From: Hypericum androsaemum
Taxonomy: Eukaryota > Streptophyta > Magnoliopsida > Malpighiales > Hypericaceae
DNA length: 64,000 nucleotides
Reading direction: 5' to 3'
NCBI GenBank assembly: GCA_963995505.1
Contig: OZ023180.1
Span: forward strand, 3,100,501-3,164,500
Shown piece by piece: positions 25,089-37,425 of the stretch (the first letter of the stretch is position 1; each line of letters begins with the position of its first letter). The translations under genes were made by a program, and so were the position numbers. The notes beneath the pieces were generated by a model, which saw nothing but the letters and a program-made list of their open reading frames with translations, made no database searches and was not told where the DNA came from.

Positions 25089-26591
25089 GGGTAAATTGTC
25101 CTCTAGTCCCGGTCTATAGTGAAATCACCTCTAGGGTCCCTACTTTTTTAAAAATTATTTAGCCGTCCCCTGCTTTATCTAAAAATGTTGGTTTCGGGTC
25201 CCTGGCTGACGTCACTAGTCTTTTTTTTGATTTTTTGTCATGAAAATGACGGATATAGCTTTGAACAAAAAAAATAAAGAAAACCATCTTCAACCTTTGA
25301 TTTGAACATCAAGAACACTCAAACCAGAAATCAAACAAAAAAAAAAATTTCTCTAACACCAAATCACACTTCAATTAACAGCAACCCGAAACAAAAAATC
25401 AACACAAAATTGGAAATTTTCCCAAGAACTCATCCTCCAGTCATTGATCTTTGCATTATAAGCAACCGTCCATGTTATTTGTGTCCATCGTCCTCCTCGA
25501 ATTCTAGTTGCCCTAACCAACACCATCGAGAATCCAGATGTAGGTAGGAGTGGGTGCGTCGTTCAATTGTGTTGGAGTTCGTCCACTCCAGACTCAATAT
25601 TGAAGATTGAGCAGTCCGTTTCAAGAACAGCCTACGGCTGCAACGCTGAGCTCGGCCAGTCGCCTTCACCTCCTGGTCAAAAGCAAACCCAATCCGCACC
25701 AGGAACCCAATTCTGCACCCAACGAAGAGGTTCCTCTGAGACGTAATCCACCAGAAGGGGCGACGACTGCCCTTCGGGCGAGAGAGGGAGGTACCGATGG
25801 TGGACGACGACTAGGGTCTTCTCGACAAGCGCGGTCTCTGCTGCACTCGCTTCCCCATCTCCTCGTCCTCGGCCCGCCAGCGTGATGGATGAGCCCACCT
25901 TTCTTCTTCTCCGACTGAGGACACAGACGAGCTTGGGGTTTGCATCGGTATGTTGAAGGATCTCGAGGACCCAGATGAGCGACATTTTGGGTGTTAGGTT
26001 TCGGTGGGTTCGTGAGTTTTGTGGGTTTCTTGGATTTTGGTCTCTTCTCCTTATGTCGCCGTGTGCTGCGAAGCGTCAACCTAAGGGCTTCTGAAGGTCT
26101 TAGGTTCGAGTCCTTGAAAATATAGCAGTGTTAAATACTTGTTGGGAGAGCTTTGCCACTTTTCAAAGGTCCTACCCAGCTCGAACTTGGATTAATCGGC
26201 CCAGTGGGCTGGATACCAAGTGGTTATAAACCAAAAAACCTAAGGGCTTCTGGGTTTCGTGAAGATGAAGGAGATGACGACGAGGAAGAGGATTTGGGGA
26301 CGTCGATGTTTATGGGTTTAGTAATTTAATTCATCTTCCGGTTGAACATCGTCTTCTGCGTGACCTGCTTTGATTTGGGGACGACGATGTTCAACTGGGA
26401 AGATGGTTTTCTTTTTTCAAGGGTATATCAGTCATTTTTATGATAAAAAATCAAAAAAAGACTGATGACGTCAGCGAGAGACCCGAGATCAACATTTTTA
26501 GATAAAGCAGGGATGGCTAAATAATTTTTAAAAAAGCAGGGATCCTAGAGATAATTTTACTATAGACCAGGGACTAGAGAGTAATTTATCG
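25089..26591. mobile_element. Mutator-like TIR element (element C) with cargo
   Basis: Arms of about 170 bp (25089-25260 and about 26420-26591) are inverted copies, starting GGGTAAATTGTCC and ending with its diverged complement. A perfect 9-bp target duplication, TACAATTTT, flanks the element at 25080-25088 and 26592-26600. The interior (about 25430-26400) is GC-rich and gene-like but unrecognised, and carries a SINE at 26094-26236. No transposase is seen. Confidence 0.85.
26094..26236 (+). mobile_element. tRNA-derived SINE (5'-truncated) with 16-bp target duplication
   Basis: The 143-bp insert is bracketed by an exact 16-bp direct repeat, AACCTAAGGGCTTCTG, at 26078-26093 and 26237-26252. 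It contains a pol III B-box-like GGTTCGAGTCC near 26104 and ends in AACCAAAAA. No A box is seen, so the 5' end is probably truncated. It lies inside the cargo of element C and is therefore younger than that capture. Confidence 0.8.
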
Positions 26592-26600
26592 TACAATTTT

Positions 26601-27180
26601 GAAAAATTATCGCTATGAAATCTGAGATATTACAAAATTGTTATACTCATCTCTCTTGTTTGTGTGGTGCTGCTGAGTATATTTTGGGCTCAATCCCGGC
26701 CTCTAAAAGTCATGCACCAACCAATTGAAATTATCGAAGTGTTAATAAATTTGAATTTATTCAAAGATACAATTACCTAAAAAGAGTTCAATAATTTATT
26801 CAAAGATACAATTACCTAAAAAGAGTTCAATCGTAGTGAAATACGAGTATCATAATCTATTAAAAAATTACACACCCCAATAATATATTCAGGTGGAGGT
26901 CCATTCATTTTTTGCCATCTTTTTTTATGTTGGACGTTATACCACACGATATCATCTCCTGACGACCCCCACTTTAACAGTCGAAGGTTGCTTGCTGTGG
27001 GTTGGGAGGTTGACATATAGTACACATGGTGCGAAGGTAACCACGTGTCACACGAGCTTTCAAAGTACACCTTAACGATTTCATTTGACTATCTTGTATA
27101 CAATGTACTATTGTGCTCATGTATTGATGTGTACATTGATGCCTTGAGGAAAATTAGCCTACTTCGATGTAACAGTTCCA
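26601..27180. other. intergenic spacer with a 39-bp tandem duplication
   Basis: At 26754-26831 a 39-bp unit (TCAAAGATACAATTACCTAA core) occurs twice almost perfectly. The rest has no supported gene. Confidence 0.6.
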
Positions 27181-28333
27181 TTTTATCTAAGAAAAATTAC
27201 CCTTAGGTCCTTGGTCTATGTCATGTTTACGGGTATGATCCTTGCTAATCAAAAAATTATTATGCCATCGTCGCTTTTTGTTTAAATGTTGATCTCAAGT
27301 TCCTAGCTGACATTAAATATCAAAATTTTCTTTTTTGGTCATGTGAAATGAATTTTCTACCCTTAAACTTGAAAACCATATCTCCTTCAACCTCTGGAAC
27401 ATCCAAGAAGGTCAAGAAATAGTCAATTAAATACTCAAATTAATTAAATACCAAGAACACTCAATCTAACTAAAACATTTAACATCCAATCCTAATTGAC
27501 TGAGACTTTGATGGTTAAACCTTTTTCATCCAAGCAAGAACTCTCTATAATTTTGATTCAATCAAAACCCTTTTCCAAATCTATTTACAATCGTCTCTTG
27601 GTTTTGCCACGCGACTCAAAATTGCAGAAGTATCAGTTAGTTTTCTGCTGACAAAGCTCCTAGAGCTTCTCCAATGAGAGGAACAGCTTCTCAGAGGAGT
27701 CCATGTGCCTGATTTAGAAATATAGATCTAGATGTAGGGAGGAGAGTGCTCCGGTCTATGGTGCGCCTGTGCGGCAGCCACTAAGGGCGAGCTGCTGTAA
27801 GAAACCTGCAGTGACAAGAGTGGCCGTCGAGAGGTTGTCAAAAGTGACCTTGTAATGTCCCTGATTTGACCGACTCTCTCCAAAGACCAACATGAATCTT
27901 TTTTAGCATATTTTGTCCTTGCTCAGACGCATTCCGGTAAACTTCCCAGGAAGTCACCCATCCTGAGTCTACTCCAGGTCAAACACGTTTGAACTTGGAG
28001 TTTTCTCAGGATGTGTGCCAGAAAAGAAGTTGCACCTTGTTGATATGGATAGTATCAATCAAATCACTTAAGGCTTTTTCAAAATAGATCATTAACATGT
28101 ATTCTTTGATACCAAATATAACACCTCGTGATTTGACCGACTGTCTTCACAGCCCAACACGAGTCTTTTTCAGCATATTTTATCCTCACTCACACGCACC
28201 TCAAAATTTTTTCCAGGAGGTCACCCATCTAGAATCTACTCCAGGTCAAACACGTTTAACCATTGAGTTTTCTCAAGATGTGTGCCAAAAATAAGGTCTG
28301 CCTTATTAATATTGATAGTACCAATCAAATTAC

Positions 28334-29415
28334 TGTTGTTTGTCGGAGGTGGTGTACTTGATTAGGATCTTTAATAGTCGAGGCAAGAGTTGGACTCTTT
28401 CTCCGTAAGACGAGATTGCCCCATATTCAGTGCTTACGGGCTGCGGCAATCGTCCCCAAGATACAACGACTAGGCTGCTTCAGAGTTTGTAGCACAACAA
28501 TTCTTGAAGCTTCGGGCGAACCTTGGATATTCAAAAAAATTTTGAAAGAGAGGGAGAGAAGAACAACTATTGCTAATGAATGCTTATGCAATGAGTTGTG
28601 GGGTGTTATGCAAATGAGGGGGGAAGGGCCTATTTATAGGCAAGGATGGCTGGAATCCGAATGGCTGCCAGGCACGTTCGAGGGGGCACCATGCTCTCAC
28701 ATTTCTGGGAGTTGAGGCACCCTTTCGAACACTAGTTTTCTGGATGCTCGTAGGTGTCTCTTCAGGGCTCCTGGATGCCTGCTGGTATCTCTTCGGTCAC
28801 AGGCCTTCCAGACACTCCTCGTGCCTCTTCGGTGGCAATCTGGAAGCTTTCAGGTGCGCCCAGATCGGGTTGTGACCGTTCGGAGGGACAGACTAACGCT
28901 CACACTCCTTCGCGAGGGATCTCGCAACCCTTCGGCTGTCTGGATATTCCAGCTCTTCGTGCCTCTTCGGTGACCATCCTGGAAGGGGCTCGCAGCCCCT
29001 CGTCACTTCGGTAGCTTCGCAGCTCTCTCCAAACTCGGGCAAAATACTTAAGGCTCCTCCAGCTCCTCGCGATGATGTGCACGTGCAAAGTGCCAAGTGC
29101 GCCACAAAGTGCCCATTATGACCTGCGTCCAATGCACCATGCGCACACGCACGTACGCGTGCACGTGCTCGTGCTCGGATGGTGCTTGGATGGAACTTCG
29201 CACCATCCTCGCAGGCAATCTCGGTCAGCTCTTCAGGTAGAATATTTAATATTACACCAGCTTTGAGCTTCTCCTTATAAACAGAAAAAAATTCCTTGCG
29301 ATTTCCGATGTGGTAATGGTTCTCCCATCATCAGCTTGGGTTTTTCAGCTTGGGCATTTCAGCTCAGGCCTTTTAGCTTGGGCCAAATGTATTAAATATG
29401 CATTCAAACCCAACA
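28334..29415 (-). repeat. 3' LTR of copia A2
   Basis: It is 1082 bp and, compared with its partner at 33880-34892 (1013 bp), differs by several indels and many substitutions. That implies an older insertion than copia B or the gypsy element. Confidence 0.9.
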
Positions 29416-29960
29416 ATCCCCCACATGAATGATGATTAATGCATGCTGACACTTTTAAGAAAAGTTCTAACGAAATATCATTGCATCGAGAAAGGTAGCT
29501 TACGGCTTTGAACCTTCCCTAGTAAAATGCTATCGGATTTACTTGCTGCTCAGTGAACGCGATGTCTTGAACTGGTCAGCTTTTTATGTAAACCAAGATA
29601 ATAATATTTACACAATGATATCTCTAATATCCTTTGGTTCTCACGTTGTGTCCGTTTCGGCCATGGACCTTACCTTGGACTCATAAGTATTTTTCCATTT
29701 GAAGCGGCCTTACTTCACACTTATATAGGTGATCTCCCATTAGGAGTATCCTGCCATACTTCACCTTTTTCTGGTATAGAAATCATTAAAAGCGTAGACG
29801 CTTAACCTTACCACACCTCTGCATGTTCGTAATTGGGTAGCTTCTGAGAATGGGATGGGTTCCAAGTATTCATTTGAACCATCCATAACATAGTTGTCTC
29901 ATTGAACCAAGTTTGTGGGATCTTCACTCATCATGGTTAAGTTACCACTATGAACGTTCT

Positions 29961-32900
29961 TTAATGTGTGAGTTTTAACCCCATTTCCCTTACTGCGTTA
30001 TACATTTGATCTCTGTTGATTCCTTTCGTCAAAGGATCAGCTATGTTGTCCTTGGACTTCACATAATAAATGGTTATTACTCCCCTTGAGATCAATTGTC
30101 TAACGGTGTTATGTCTCCTACGGATGTGTCGAGACTTACCGTTGTACATAGTACTTTGTGCTCTCCTAATTGCAGACATGCTATCACAATGTATCAATAC
30201 AGGGGGCACAGGCTTGTTCCAACACGGAAATTTCTGAGCTATTAAGCTTCTTCCTCAGCTTTGTCTAGTGCTATAAACTCTGACTCCATGGTAGATCGAG
30301 CTATACACGTTTGTTTAGAGGATTTCCAGGACACAGCTCCTCCACCTATGGTGAACACATAACCACTAGTGGATTTGTAGTCTTTAGTGTCCAATATCTA
30401 ATTCGCATCACTGTATCCTTCCAATACAGCTGGATACCTAGTATAAAGTATGCCATGGTTCATGGTATATTTCAGATACTTTAGAACCCTTTCCAGAGCT
30501 AAACAGTGGTCTGGTCCTGGATTGCTCGTGAATCTACTAAGCTTGCTAACTGAGTATGCAACATCAGGGCGAGTATAATTTATTAAGTACATCAGACTCC
30601 CAATGATCTTTGCATATTTCAGTTGAGATACTGGGTCACCTCTGTTTTTAGCCAAGTATAGACTCAGATCTACCGGAGTCTTAGCTGGAATTTTGTCAAA
30701 AGCATCGAATTTCTTGAGTACATTCTCAACGTAGTGAGATTGTAATAAGATAATTTCTTCAGTTATCCTAAAGATTTTAATCCCTAGTATGACGTCAGCT
30801 AGACCCATATATTTTATGTCCAAGTTATTCTTTAACATGTTCTTAGTTTTTACGATAAGATCTTTACTGCTTCCCGTGATTAGCATGTCGTCTACATACA
30901 GACATACAATTACGTAAGCATCAGGTGTGCCTTTAATGTATACACATTTATCACACTCGTTGATCTTAAAGCCATTTGACATCATTGTTCTGTCAAATTT
31001 CTCATGCCATTGTTTCGGCGCCCGTTTCAGCCCGTACAGTGACTTGACCAGCTTGCACATTTTATGTTCTTGTCCGGGGACAACAAACCCTTCAGGTTGT
31101 TCCATATATATTTTCTCTTCCAGTTCTCCATTTAGGAAAGCTATTTTTACATCCATCTGATGTATCTCGAGATTATAGAGTGCTGCAATAGCTATGAGCA
31201 CTCTAATAGTTGTGATTCTTGTGACCGGCGAATACGTGTCAAAGAAATCATATCTTTTCTTCTGTTTGAACCCTTTAGCTACCAAACGAGCTTTGTACTT
31301 ATCGATTGATCCATCGACTTTGTATTTCCTTTTAAGGATCCACTTGCAACCTAAAGGTTTGCAACCTGGTGGAAGATCCACAATTTTCCACGTGTGGTTT
31401 TGCATGATGGACTCTATCTCACTATTGATAGCTTCTTTCCAGAGAGGAGCATTCAGACTAGATAATGCCTCTTGGATTGTTCTAGTTTTATTTTCTAACA
31501 TGTAATTTAAAAAATCTGGACCAAGCGACTTGGCTATTTTGGTCCTTTCACTCCATCTAGGTTCCTCGGTACCTTGATCAGAGCCTTGTGTAGCTTCATA
31601 ACTTCTTCTTTTTTTAGCTTACTTCTTTCGTTTCCTTTTTTAGGAAAGATATTCTCAAAGAATGTTGCATTCCTTGATTCCATGACAATTTCCTCGTTGA
31701 TTTCAGGGTTTTCAGACTTATGCACTAAAAATTGGTATGCGCTACTATTGTGGGCATATCCGATAAAGATGCAGTCAACGGTCTTGGGTCATATTCTCAC
31801 CCTTTTAGGTAGAGGTATTTTTGGTATTTTTACCTTGGCTAGGCACCCCCATACTTTAAGGTAACCATAGGAAGGCTTTCTTCCTTTCCATAGTTCATAT
31901 AGAGTTTTGTCCCTTTTCTTGGTGATAATTTGTTTAGAATATGATTAGCTGAGAGCACAGATTCTCCCCACAAATTTTGGGGTAAGCCCGAGCTAATCAA
32001 CATAGCGTTCATCATCTCCTTAAGAGTTCGATTCTTGCATTCAGCTACGCCATTTGATTGGGGTGAGTATGAAGCTGTTGTCTGATGAATAATGCCATTT
32101 TGTTGGCAGAATTTCTCAAACGGAGCTACATATTCTCCCCCTCTATCACTTCGAATTATTTTGATTTTAGTGCTGAGTTAATTTTCAACCTCATTCTTAT
32201 AACTCTTGAAAGCTTCTAGAGCTTCGTCTTTTCCTTTCAAGAGGTGTACATAACAGTACCTCGTATAGTCGTCAATAAACGTAATGAATACTTTTTCCCA
32301 CCTCTAGTTTGCACTTGTTTCATATCGCATATGTCGGTATGAATTAACTCTAAAGGTGTAGTACTTTTTTTCACTGAATAAAAAGGTGCTTTGGTCATTT
32401 TTGCCTCTACACATACTTCACATTTATTGTTCGGGTCAAACTCCATTTTAGGCAATAAATTTAAACTTACTAACTTTCTTAATGAGCTCAAATTTACGTG
32501 TCCTAATTTATCATGCCATAAGTTAGAACACTCAGCCAAATAAGAAAAATTAACAACTTTATTAGGGCCATTAAAGGCGTGTTTGACAGTTATTACATTC
32601 ATCTTGAAGAGCCCCCTCTCGAGGTAACCCTTTCCTACAAAGGCATCGGCCTTGGTCAGAACAAACCTATCAGCCTCAAATACTAGCTTCGTCTCAGCTT
32701 TGCTTAGCAGTGAGCCGGATACTAAATTTTTACAAATGTCTGGGACAAGCAGCACATCCTTGAGGGTCAGCTCTTTTTCGGAGGTCAGCTTCAGCACCAC
32801 CTGGCCTAGTCCGACTACGGGAGAAGTTGCGGAGTTACCCATAAATAACTTCCGGCCGTTGATCGCGATATAGGTCGAGAACATCTCCTTGTCTGAACAA

Positions 32901-33850
32901 ATATGTCGGGTTGCCCCTGTGTCAATGAACTACTCTCTTAGGTTATCCACCAGATTGGCTTCAAATACCACGGTGGATAATTCTAGCTCAGACAGGTCTT
33001 CGGCCAGATTTGCCTTCTCACGATCATCCCTCTTTGGCAGGTGACAATCTTTGGCCATATGACCGGACTTGTCGCAGTTGAAGCAATTGTCCTTAATCTT
33101 CTTAGCCTTATTTTGCTTTGGCTCTTGCTTCTCCTGCTTATTCCCGGGCTTCTTTCTCTTCTTTCCAGTGCCACCTTCGGCGAGGTATACCTTAGCCTCG
33201 GAGTTGGTCCTGTCGGTCTTGACTTTAGACTTTTGGTTGTCTGCCTCGATCCTTAGTCTCACGATCAGGTCTTCCAGCCCCATATCCTTCCTCTTATGCT
33301 TGAGGTAGTTCTTGAAGTCCTTCCACAAAGGGAGTAGCTTCTCGATCAGAGCAGCCACCTAGAAGGATTCGCTGAGTTACATGCCTTCGGCGTAAATCTC
33401 ATGTAGAATCAGCTGCAGCTCTTGGACTTGGTCTATGACCTTCTTGGAGTCCACCATCTGGAAGTCGAGGAACCTTCCGACGATGAATTTCTTCATCCCA
33501 ACATCCTCCATTTTGTACTTCTTCTCCAGGGAGTCCCACAATTCTTTCGCAGTCTTGGTACCTGCATAGACATTGTACAGGGCATCGTCTAAGCCATTCA
33601 GGACATAGTTACGACATAGGAAGTCGCTGTGACTCCAAGCATCGAGGGCGTTGATCTTCTGTGGATCAGCCTCATTTTCTGCCACCTTTTGAGCCTCTTT
33701 CTTCAAGAATTGGACCAGGTTGAGCGTGGTCAGGTAGAACATCATCTTCTGTTGCCATCTCTTAAACTCGGTACCCTTGAACTTGGCCGGCCTTTCGGCG
33801 TGGACAGTTCCCGGGACCGCTGGCACTGGTGCTGAGCTTGTTGATGCCAT
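29961..33850 (-). pseudogene. broken copia gag-pol (copia A2)
   Basis: Gag begins at 33850 ([10 protein letters not shown]) and is interrupted at 33377. The rest of Gag and the CCHC knuckle (CFNCDKSGHMAKDC) continue at 33358-32930. The protease/pre-integrase region is at 32884-32237 and integrase scraps lie near 31725-31534. A long reverse transcriptase block (31501-30398) keeps the YVDD box, and RNase H persists at 30209-29961 (KSKDNIADPLTKG). Multiple stops and shifts make it non-functional. Confidence 0.9.
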
Positions 33851-33879
33851 CTTCAAGTACACAAATCTCATCTTACGAT

Positions 33880-34892
33880 TGTTGTTTGTCGGAGGTGGTG
33901 TACTTGATTAGGATCTTTAATAGTCGAGGTAAGAGTTAGATGCTTTTTTTGTAAGATGAGATTGCCCCGTATTCAGTGCTTACGGGCTGCGACAATCGTC
34001 CTAAGATACAACAACTAAGCTACTTCCGAGTTCGTAGCACAACGATTCTCGAAGCTTCGGGCGAACCTTGGATATTCGGAACTTTCTCGAAAGAGATGGA
34101 GAGAAGAACAACTATTGCTAATGAATGTTTATGCAATGAGGTGAGAAGGGCCTATTTATAGGCAAGGATGGCTGGAATCCGATTGGCTGCCAGGCACTTT
34201 CGAGGGGGCACCATGCTCTCATATTTCTGGGAGCTGAGGCACCTTTCGGACACCAATTTTTTGGATGCCCGTAGGTGTCTCTTCAGGGCTCCTCGATGAA
34301 TGCAGGTGTCTTTTTGGCCACAGGCCTTTCAGGCACTCCCCGTACCTCTTCGATGGCAATCAAGAAGCTTCCAGGTGCACCCAGATAGGGTTGTGACCGT
34401 TCGGAGGGACAGACCAATGCTCGCACTCCTTCGCGAGGGATCTCACAACCCTTCGGCTGTCTGGATGTTCCAGCCCTTCGTGCCTCTTTGGTGACCATTC
34501 TGGAAGGCGCTCGCAGCCCCTCGTCACTTCGGTAGCTTCGCAGCTCTCTCCGGACTCGGGCAAAAGTCTTAAGACTCCTCCAGCTCCTCGCGACGATGCG
34601 CACGTGCGAAGTGCGCCACAAAGTACCCATTGCGACCTGTGTCCAATGCGCCATACGTACATGCACGTGCACGTGCTCGGATGGTGCTTTGCACCATCCT
34701 CGCAGGCAGCCTCGGTCATCTCTTCAGGTGGAACATTTAATATTACACCAGCTTGGAGCTTCTCCTTATAAACAGGAAAAAATTCCTTGTAATTTTCGAT
34801 GTGGTAATGGTTCTCCCATCATCATCTTGGGCTTTTCAGCTCGGGCCTTTCAGCTTGGGCCAAATGCATTAAATATGCATTCAAACCCAACA
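33880..34892 (-). repeat. 5' LTR of copia A2
   Basis: It is 1013 bp and ends exactly at the right ATTAC target duplication. Confidence 0.9.
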
Positions 34893-35793
34893 ATTACTTA
34901 AGCCTTTTTTCGAATAGATCATTAACAGGTATCACAGACCTCAAGGAGATGGATTTGGTTGAGGGATAAGTTGGATGTGGCTTGGGCTTGGGGATGAGGA
35001 TGAGTGGAAGGTTCTTGGAGAGTGTAATCTGGATTTTCACGAGGAGCTTCGTCCTCTCTACGACATCCATTTTCACTGCTGCCGATGCCAGTGTAGACAA
35101 CGAAAGAGAAGGGATTCTCATCCAACTGGGTTCAGCCCTAAAGAGCCTTCCATGTCCTCGGAGATAATTGATTTTTGGTTTAAAATAAGTTATTGTTCAT
35201 ATTCAACTGGCTTCAGCCGCGAGGGCGATTTCATGTTCAATTGGTTGATTTCTGTTCTAGAAACCTTTGATGGAATGATGAGAAGATGTGTGGATTGATT
35301 ATTTGGTTAGTTTGAAGGATTGATTATTTGTGACTTTTTATGAGATTTGTTCATAGGTTGAAGGAGGTGGTTCAGGGTTGAAGGAGATTGATTTTTTTAT
35401 TTTTGTGTAAAGGTGTAAAGGTTATTTCACATGACATAAAAAATGAAAAAAAAAGTGTTGACATAAGCCAGGGATCCGAGACCAACATTTTTACAAAGAA
35501 TATGGACGTCAAAATAATTTTTTTAATATCATAGACTCTACCCGTAATTATGACATAAAGTAAAAACCTGAAGGTAATTTGACTTTTTATCTATTTGATG
35601 AATAAAGTTTAGGAAACATTTTACCTTCTAGTTTATAAAAAAAATTTAGATCCAGCAGAAAAATATTATTCAACTTTATTTTATTTTGTTGAGGTAATTA
35701 TTCATCTTTATTTTCGGTCTTGTTTCAATGACCACACAACTGTATTCAAACCATTTGAGACAAAAGGCGAAACAGACAACATTCGAATAGTGT

Positions 35794-36258
35794 CTAAATC
35801 AAGAAAGCGGCAACGTCGGCCAAATCAGCCACTTCCTTGGTAAGTCCGGCGACCGGAGATCTTTTAGGGAGTTGTTTCAGGCAATCTTTCGCTTCATTGC
35901 TGAGGCCTCGAATAGCCTCCCTTCCGTAATACGTACCAAATCCTTGTCAGACTTGATCTATAGAAATATTCAATATGGTCTCGAAATTTTCAGTGCATTT
36001 GCTGGTCTTGCTTTTGATCATTGCATACACCGCTTTCGCCCTAACTTCAATCACATCGATGACGACGAAAGGTACGAAGAATTCGGATCTCGGACTGCGA
36101 TGGTAAGGATTTAGATTCACTGCTTTGACGCACAGATTAGGGTTCGGAGTGCGCTTGCATGAGTTATCAACGGAGGTGGCAGATTGGAGGAGGGAGAACT
36201 GGGTTAGGAGCATCATGAAGATACTCATCAAGGAAACTAAGCAACAGGTGTTCCTCAT
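35794..36258 (-). pseudogene. PMEI/invertase-inhibitor pseudogene (tandem copy 1)
   Basis: Near-identical to the intact inhibitor gene at 37426-37893, with two fatal features. An AGA-to-TGA change after the shared residues ILNISIDQV ends the frame about 50 codons early; homology continues beyond it to the matching stop at 35794. Upstream, similarity to the intact gene ends at about 36259, directly at the start codon, and is replaced by part of a Cassandra LTR. The native promoter is therefore missing. It arose by a tandem duplication of about 1.64 kb. Confidence 0.9.
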
Positions 36259-36259
36259 T

Positions 36260-36581
36260 GATATGGATTGTACCAATCAAATCACTTAAGGCTTTTTCAA
36301 AACAGATCATTAACATGTATTCTCTGATACCAAATATAACACCTCGTGATTTGACCGACTGTCTTCACAGCCCAACACGAGTCTTTTTTAGCATATTTTA
36401 TCCTCACTCATACGCACCTCAAAATTTTTTCCAGGAGGTCACCCATCTAGAGTCTACTCTAGGTCAAGCACATTTAACCATTGAGTTTTTTCAAGATGTG
36501 TGCCAAAAATAAGGTCCGTCTTATTAACATAGATAGTACAAATCAAATTAGTTAAGCCTTTTTCTGAATAGATCATTAACA
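36260..36581 (-). mobile_element. duplicated Cassandra LTR (complete) plus truncated LTR
   Basis: A complete 247-bp Cassandra LTR lies at 36335-36581. It is followed on the minus strand by a primer site closer to consensus (TTTGGTATCAGAG at about 36322-36334) and by the first ~56 bp of the second LTR (36260-36315). The latter is cut off at the duplication junction with the inhibitor pseudogene. The 5S-like block is near 36431-36485. This is the duplicate of 28042-28333/34898-34927. Confidence 0.85.
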
Positions 36582-37240
36582 TGTATCACAGACCTCAAGG
36601 AGATGGATTTGGTTGAGGGATAAGTTAGATGTGGCTTGGGCTTGGGGATGAGGATGAGTGGAAGGTTCTTGGAGAGTGTAATCTGGATTTTCACGAGGAG
36701 CTTCGTCCTCTCTACGACATCCATTTTCACTGGTGTCGATGCCAGTGCGGACAACGAAAGAGAAGGGATTCTCATCCAACTGGGTTCAGCCCTAAAGAGC
36801 CTTCCATGTCCTCGGAGATAATTGATTTTTGGTTTAAAATAAGTTGTTGTTCATGTTCAAATGGGTTTAGCCGCGAGGGCGATTTCATGTTCAATTGGTT
36901 GATTTCTGTTCTAGAAACCTTTGATGGAATGATGAAGAGATATGGGGATTGATTATTTGGTTAGTTTGAAGGATTGATTATTTGTGACTTTTTATGAGAT
37001 TCGTTCATAGGTTGAAGGAGGTGGTTCAGGGTTGAAGGAGATTGATTTTTTTATTTTTGTGTAAGGGCGTAAAGGTTATTTCACATGACATAAAAAAAAA
37101 TGAGTATTGATATCAGCCAGGGACCCGAGACCAATATTTTTACAAAGAACAGAGACAACAAAATAATTTTTTTAATATCATAGACCTTACCCGTAATTAT
37201 GACATAAAGCACAAACCTGAAGGTAATTTGACTTTTTATG
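36582..37240. mobile_element. duplicated right part of TIR element D
   Basis: Copy of 34928-35593: cargo at about 36584-36955 and the right TIR at about 37060-37225. The 9-bp target site is changed here to TTTTATGTA. It has no matching left arm because it was produced by tandem duplication rather than transposition. Confidence 0.85.
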
Positions 37241-37425
37241 TATTTGATGAATAAAGTTTAGTTTATAAAAAAAAAATTTAGATCCAGCAGAAAAATGTTA
37301 TTCAACTTTATTTTAATTTTTTGAGGTAATTATTCATTTTTATTTTCGGTCTTGTTTCAGTGACCACACAACTGTATTCAAACCATTTGAGACATAAGGC
37401 GAAACAGACAACATTCGAGTAGTGT

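Larger units (their letters stand above)
28334..34892 (-). mobile_element. Ty1/copia LTR retrotransposon, family A copy 2 (degenerate)
   Basis: LTRs lie at 28334-29415 and 33880-34892 with TGTTG...CAACA termini and an exact 5-bp target duplication, ATTAC (28329-28333 and 34893-34897). A polypurine tract (GTGGGGGATT on the minus strand) abuts 29415. It is the same family and orientation as copy A1 and is inserted inside a Cassandra LTR. Confidence 0.93.
27851..34927 (-). mobile_element. Cassandra-type TRIM retrotransposon with 5S-rRNA-like LTRs
   Basis: Two 247-bp LTRs face the minus strand: 27851-28097, and 28117-28333 continued at 34898-34927 (split by a copia element). They start TGTTAATGATC and end TTACA or TTATA. 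The internal region is only 19 bp (28098-28116) and reads TTTGGTATCAAAG on the minus strand, close to the initiator-Met primer site. Inside each LTR the minus strand carries a 5S rRNA-like block (about 27941-28000 and 28213-28267) with GGATGGGTGACTTCCTGGGA, GGAGTAG and AAACGTGTTTG, matching the internal pol III control regions of 5S rRNA. This architecture defines Cassandra elements. Confidence 0.85.
27190..35584. mobile_element. Mutator-like TIR element (element D) containing Cassandra and copia insertions
   Basis: Inverted arms lie at about 27190-27370 and 35400-35584, flanked by a perfect 9-bp duplication, TTTTATCTA (27181-27189 and 35585-35593). Removing the copia (28334-34892) and Cassandra sequences leaves about 1.3 kb, the size of its relatives. 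Its cargo includes a GC-richer region at about 34930-35300, which is repeated at 36584-36955 because of a later tandem duplication. The cargo protein is not recognised. Confidence 0.8.

Noticed and set aside
28097..28294. Short plus-strand frame repeated at 36258-36512
   Set aside because: It lies antisense to the Cassandra 5S-like LTR and is repeated only because the LTR is.
34922..35298. Frames at 34.9-35.3 kb duplicated at 36.6-36.95 kb, considered as a gene pair
   Set aside because: They are cargo of element D copied by the tandem duplication; no start, splice or family evidence supports a real gene.
36260..36581. Functional 5S rRNA gene
   Set aside because: Only the control-region core is similar; the flanks are LTR sequence with a primer site, so this is Cassandra, not 5S rDNA.
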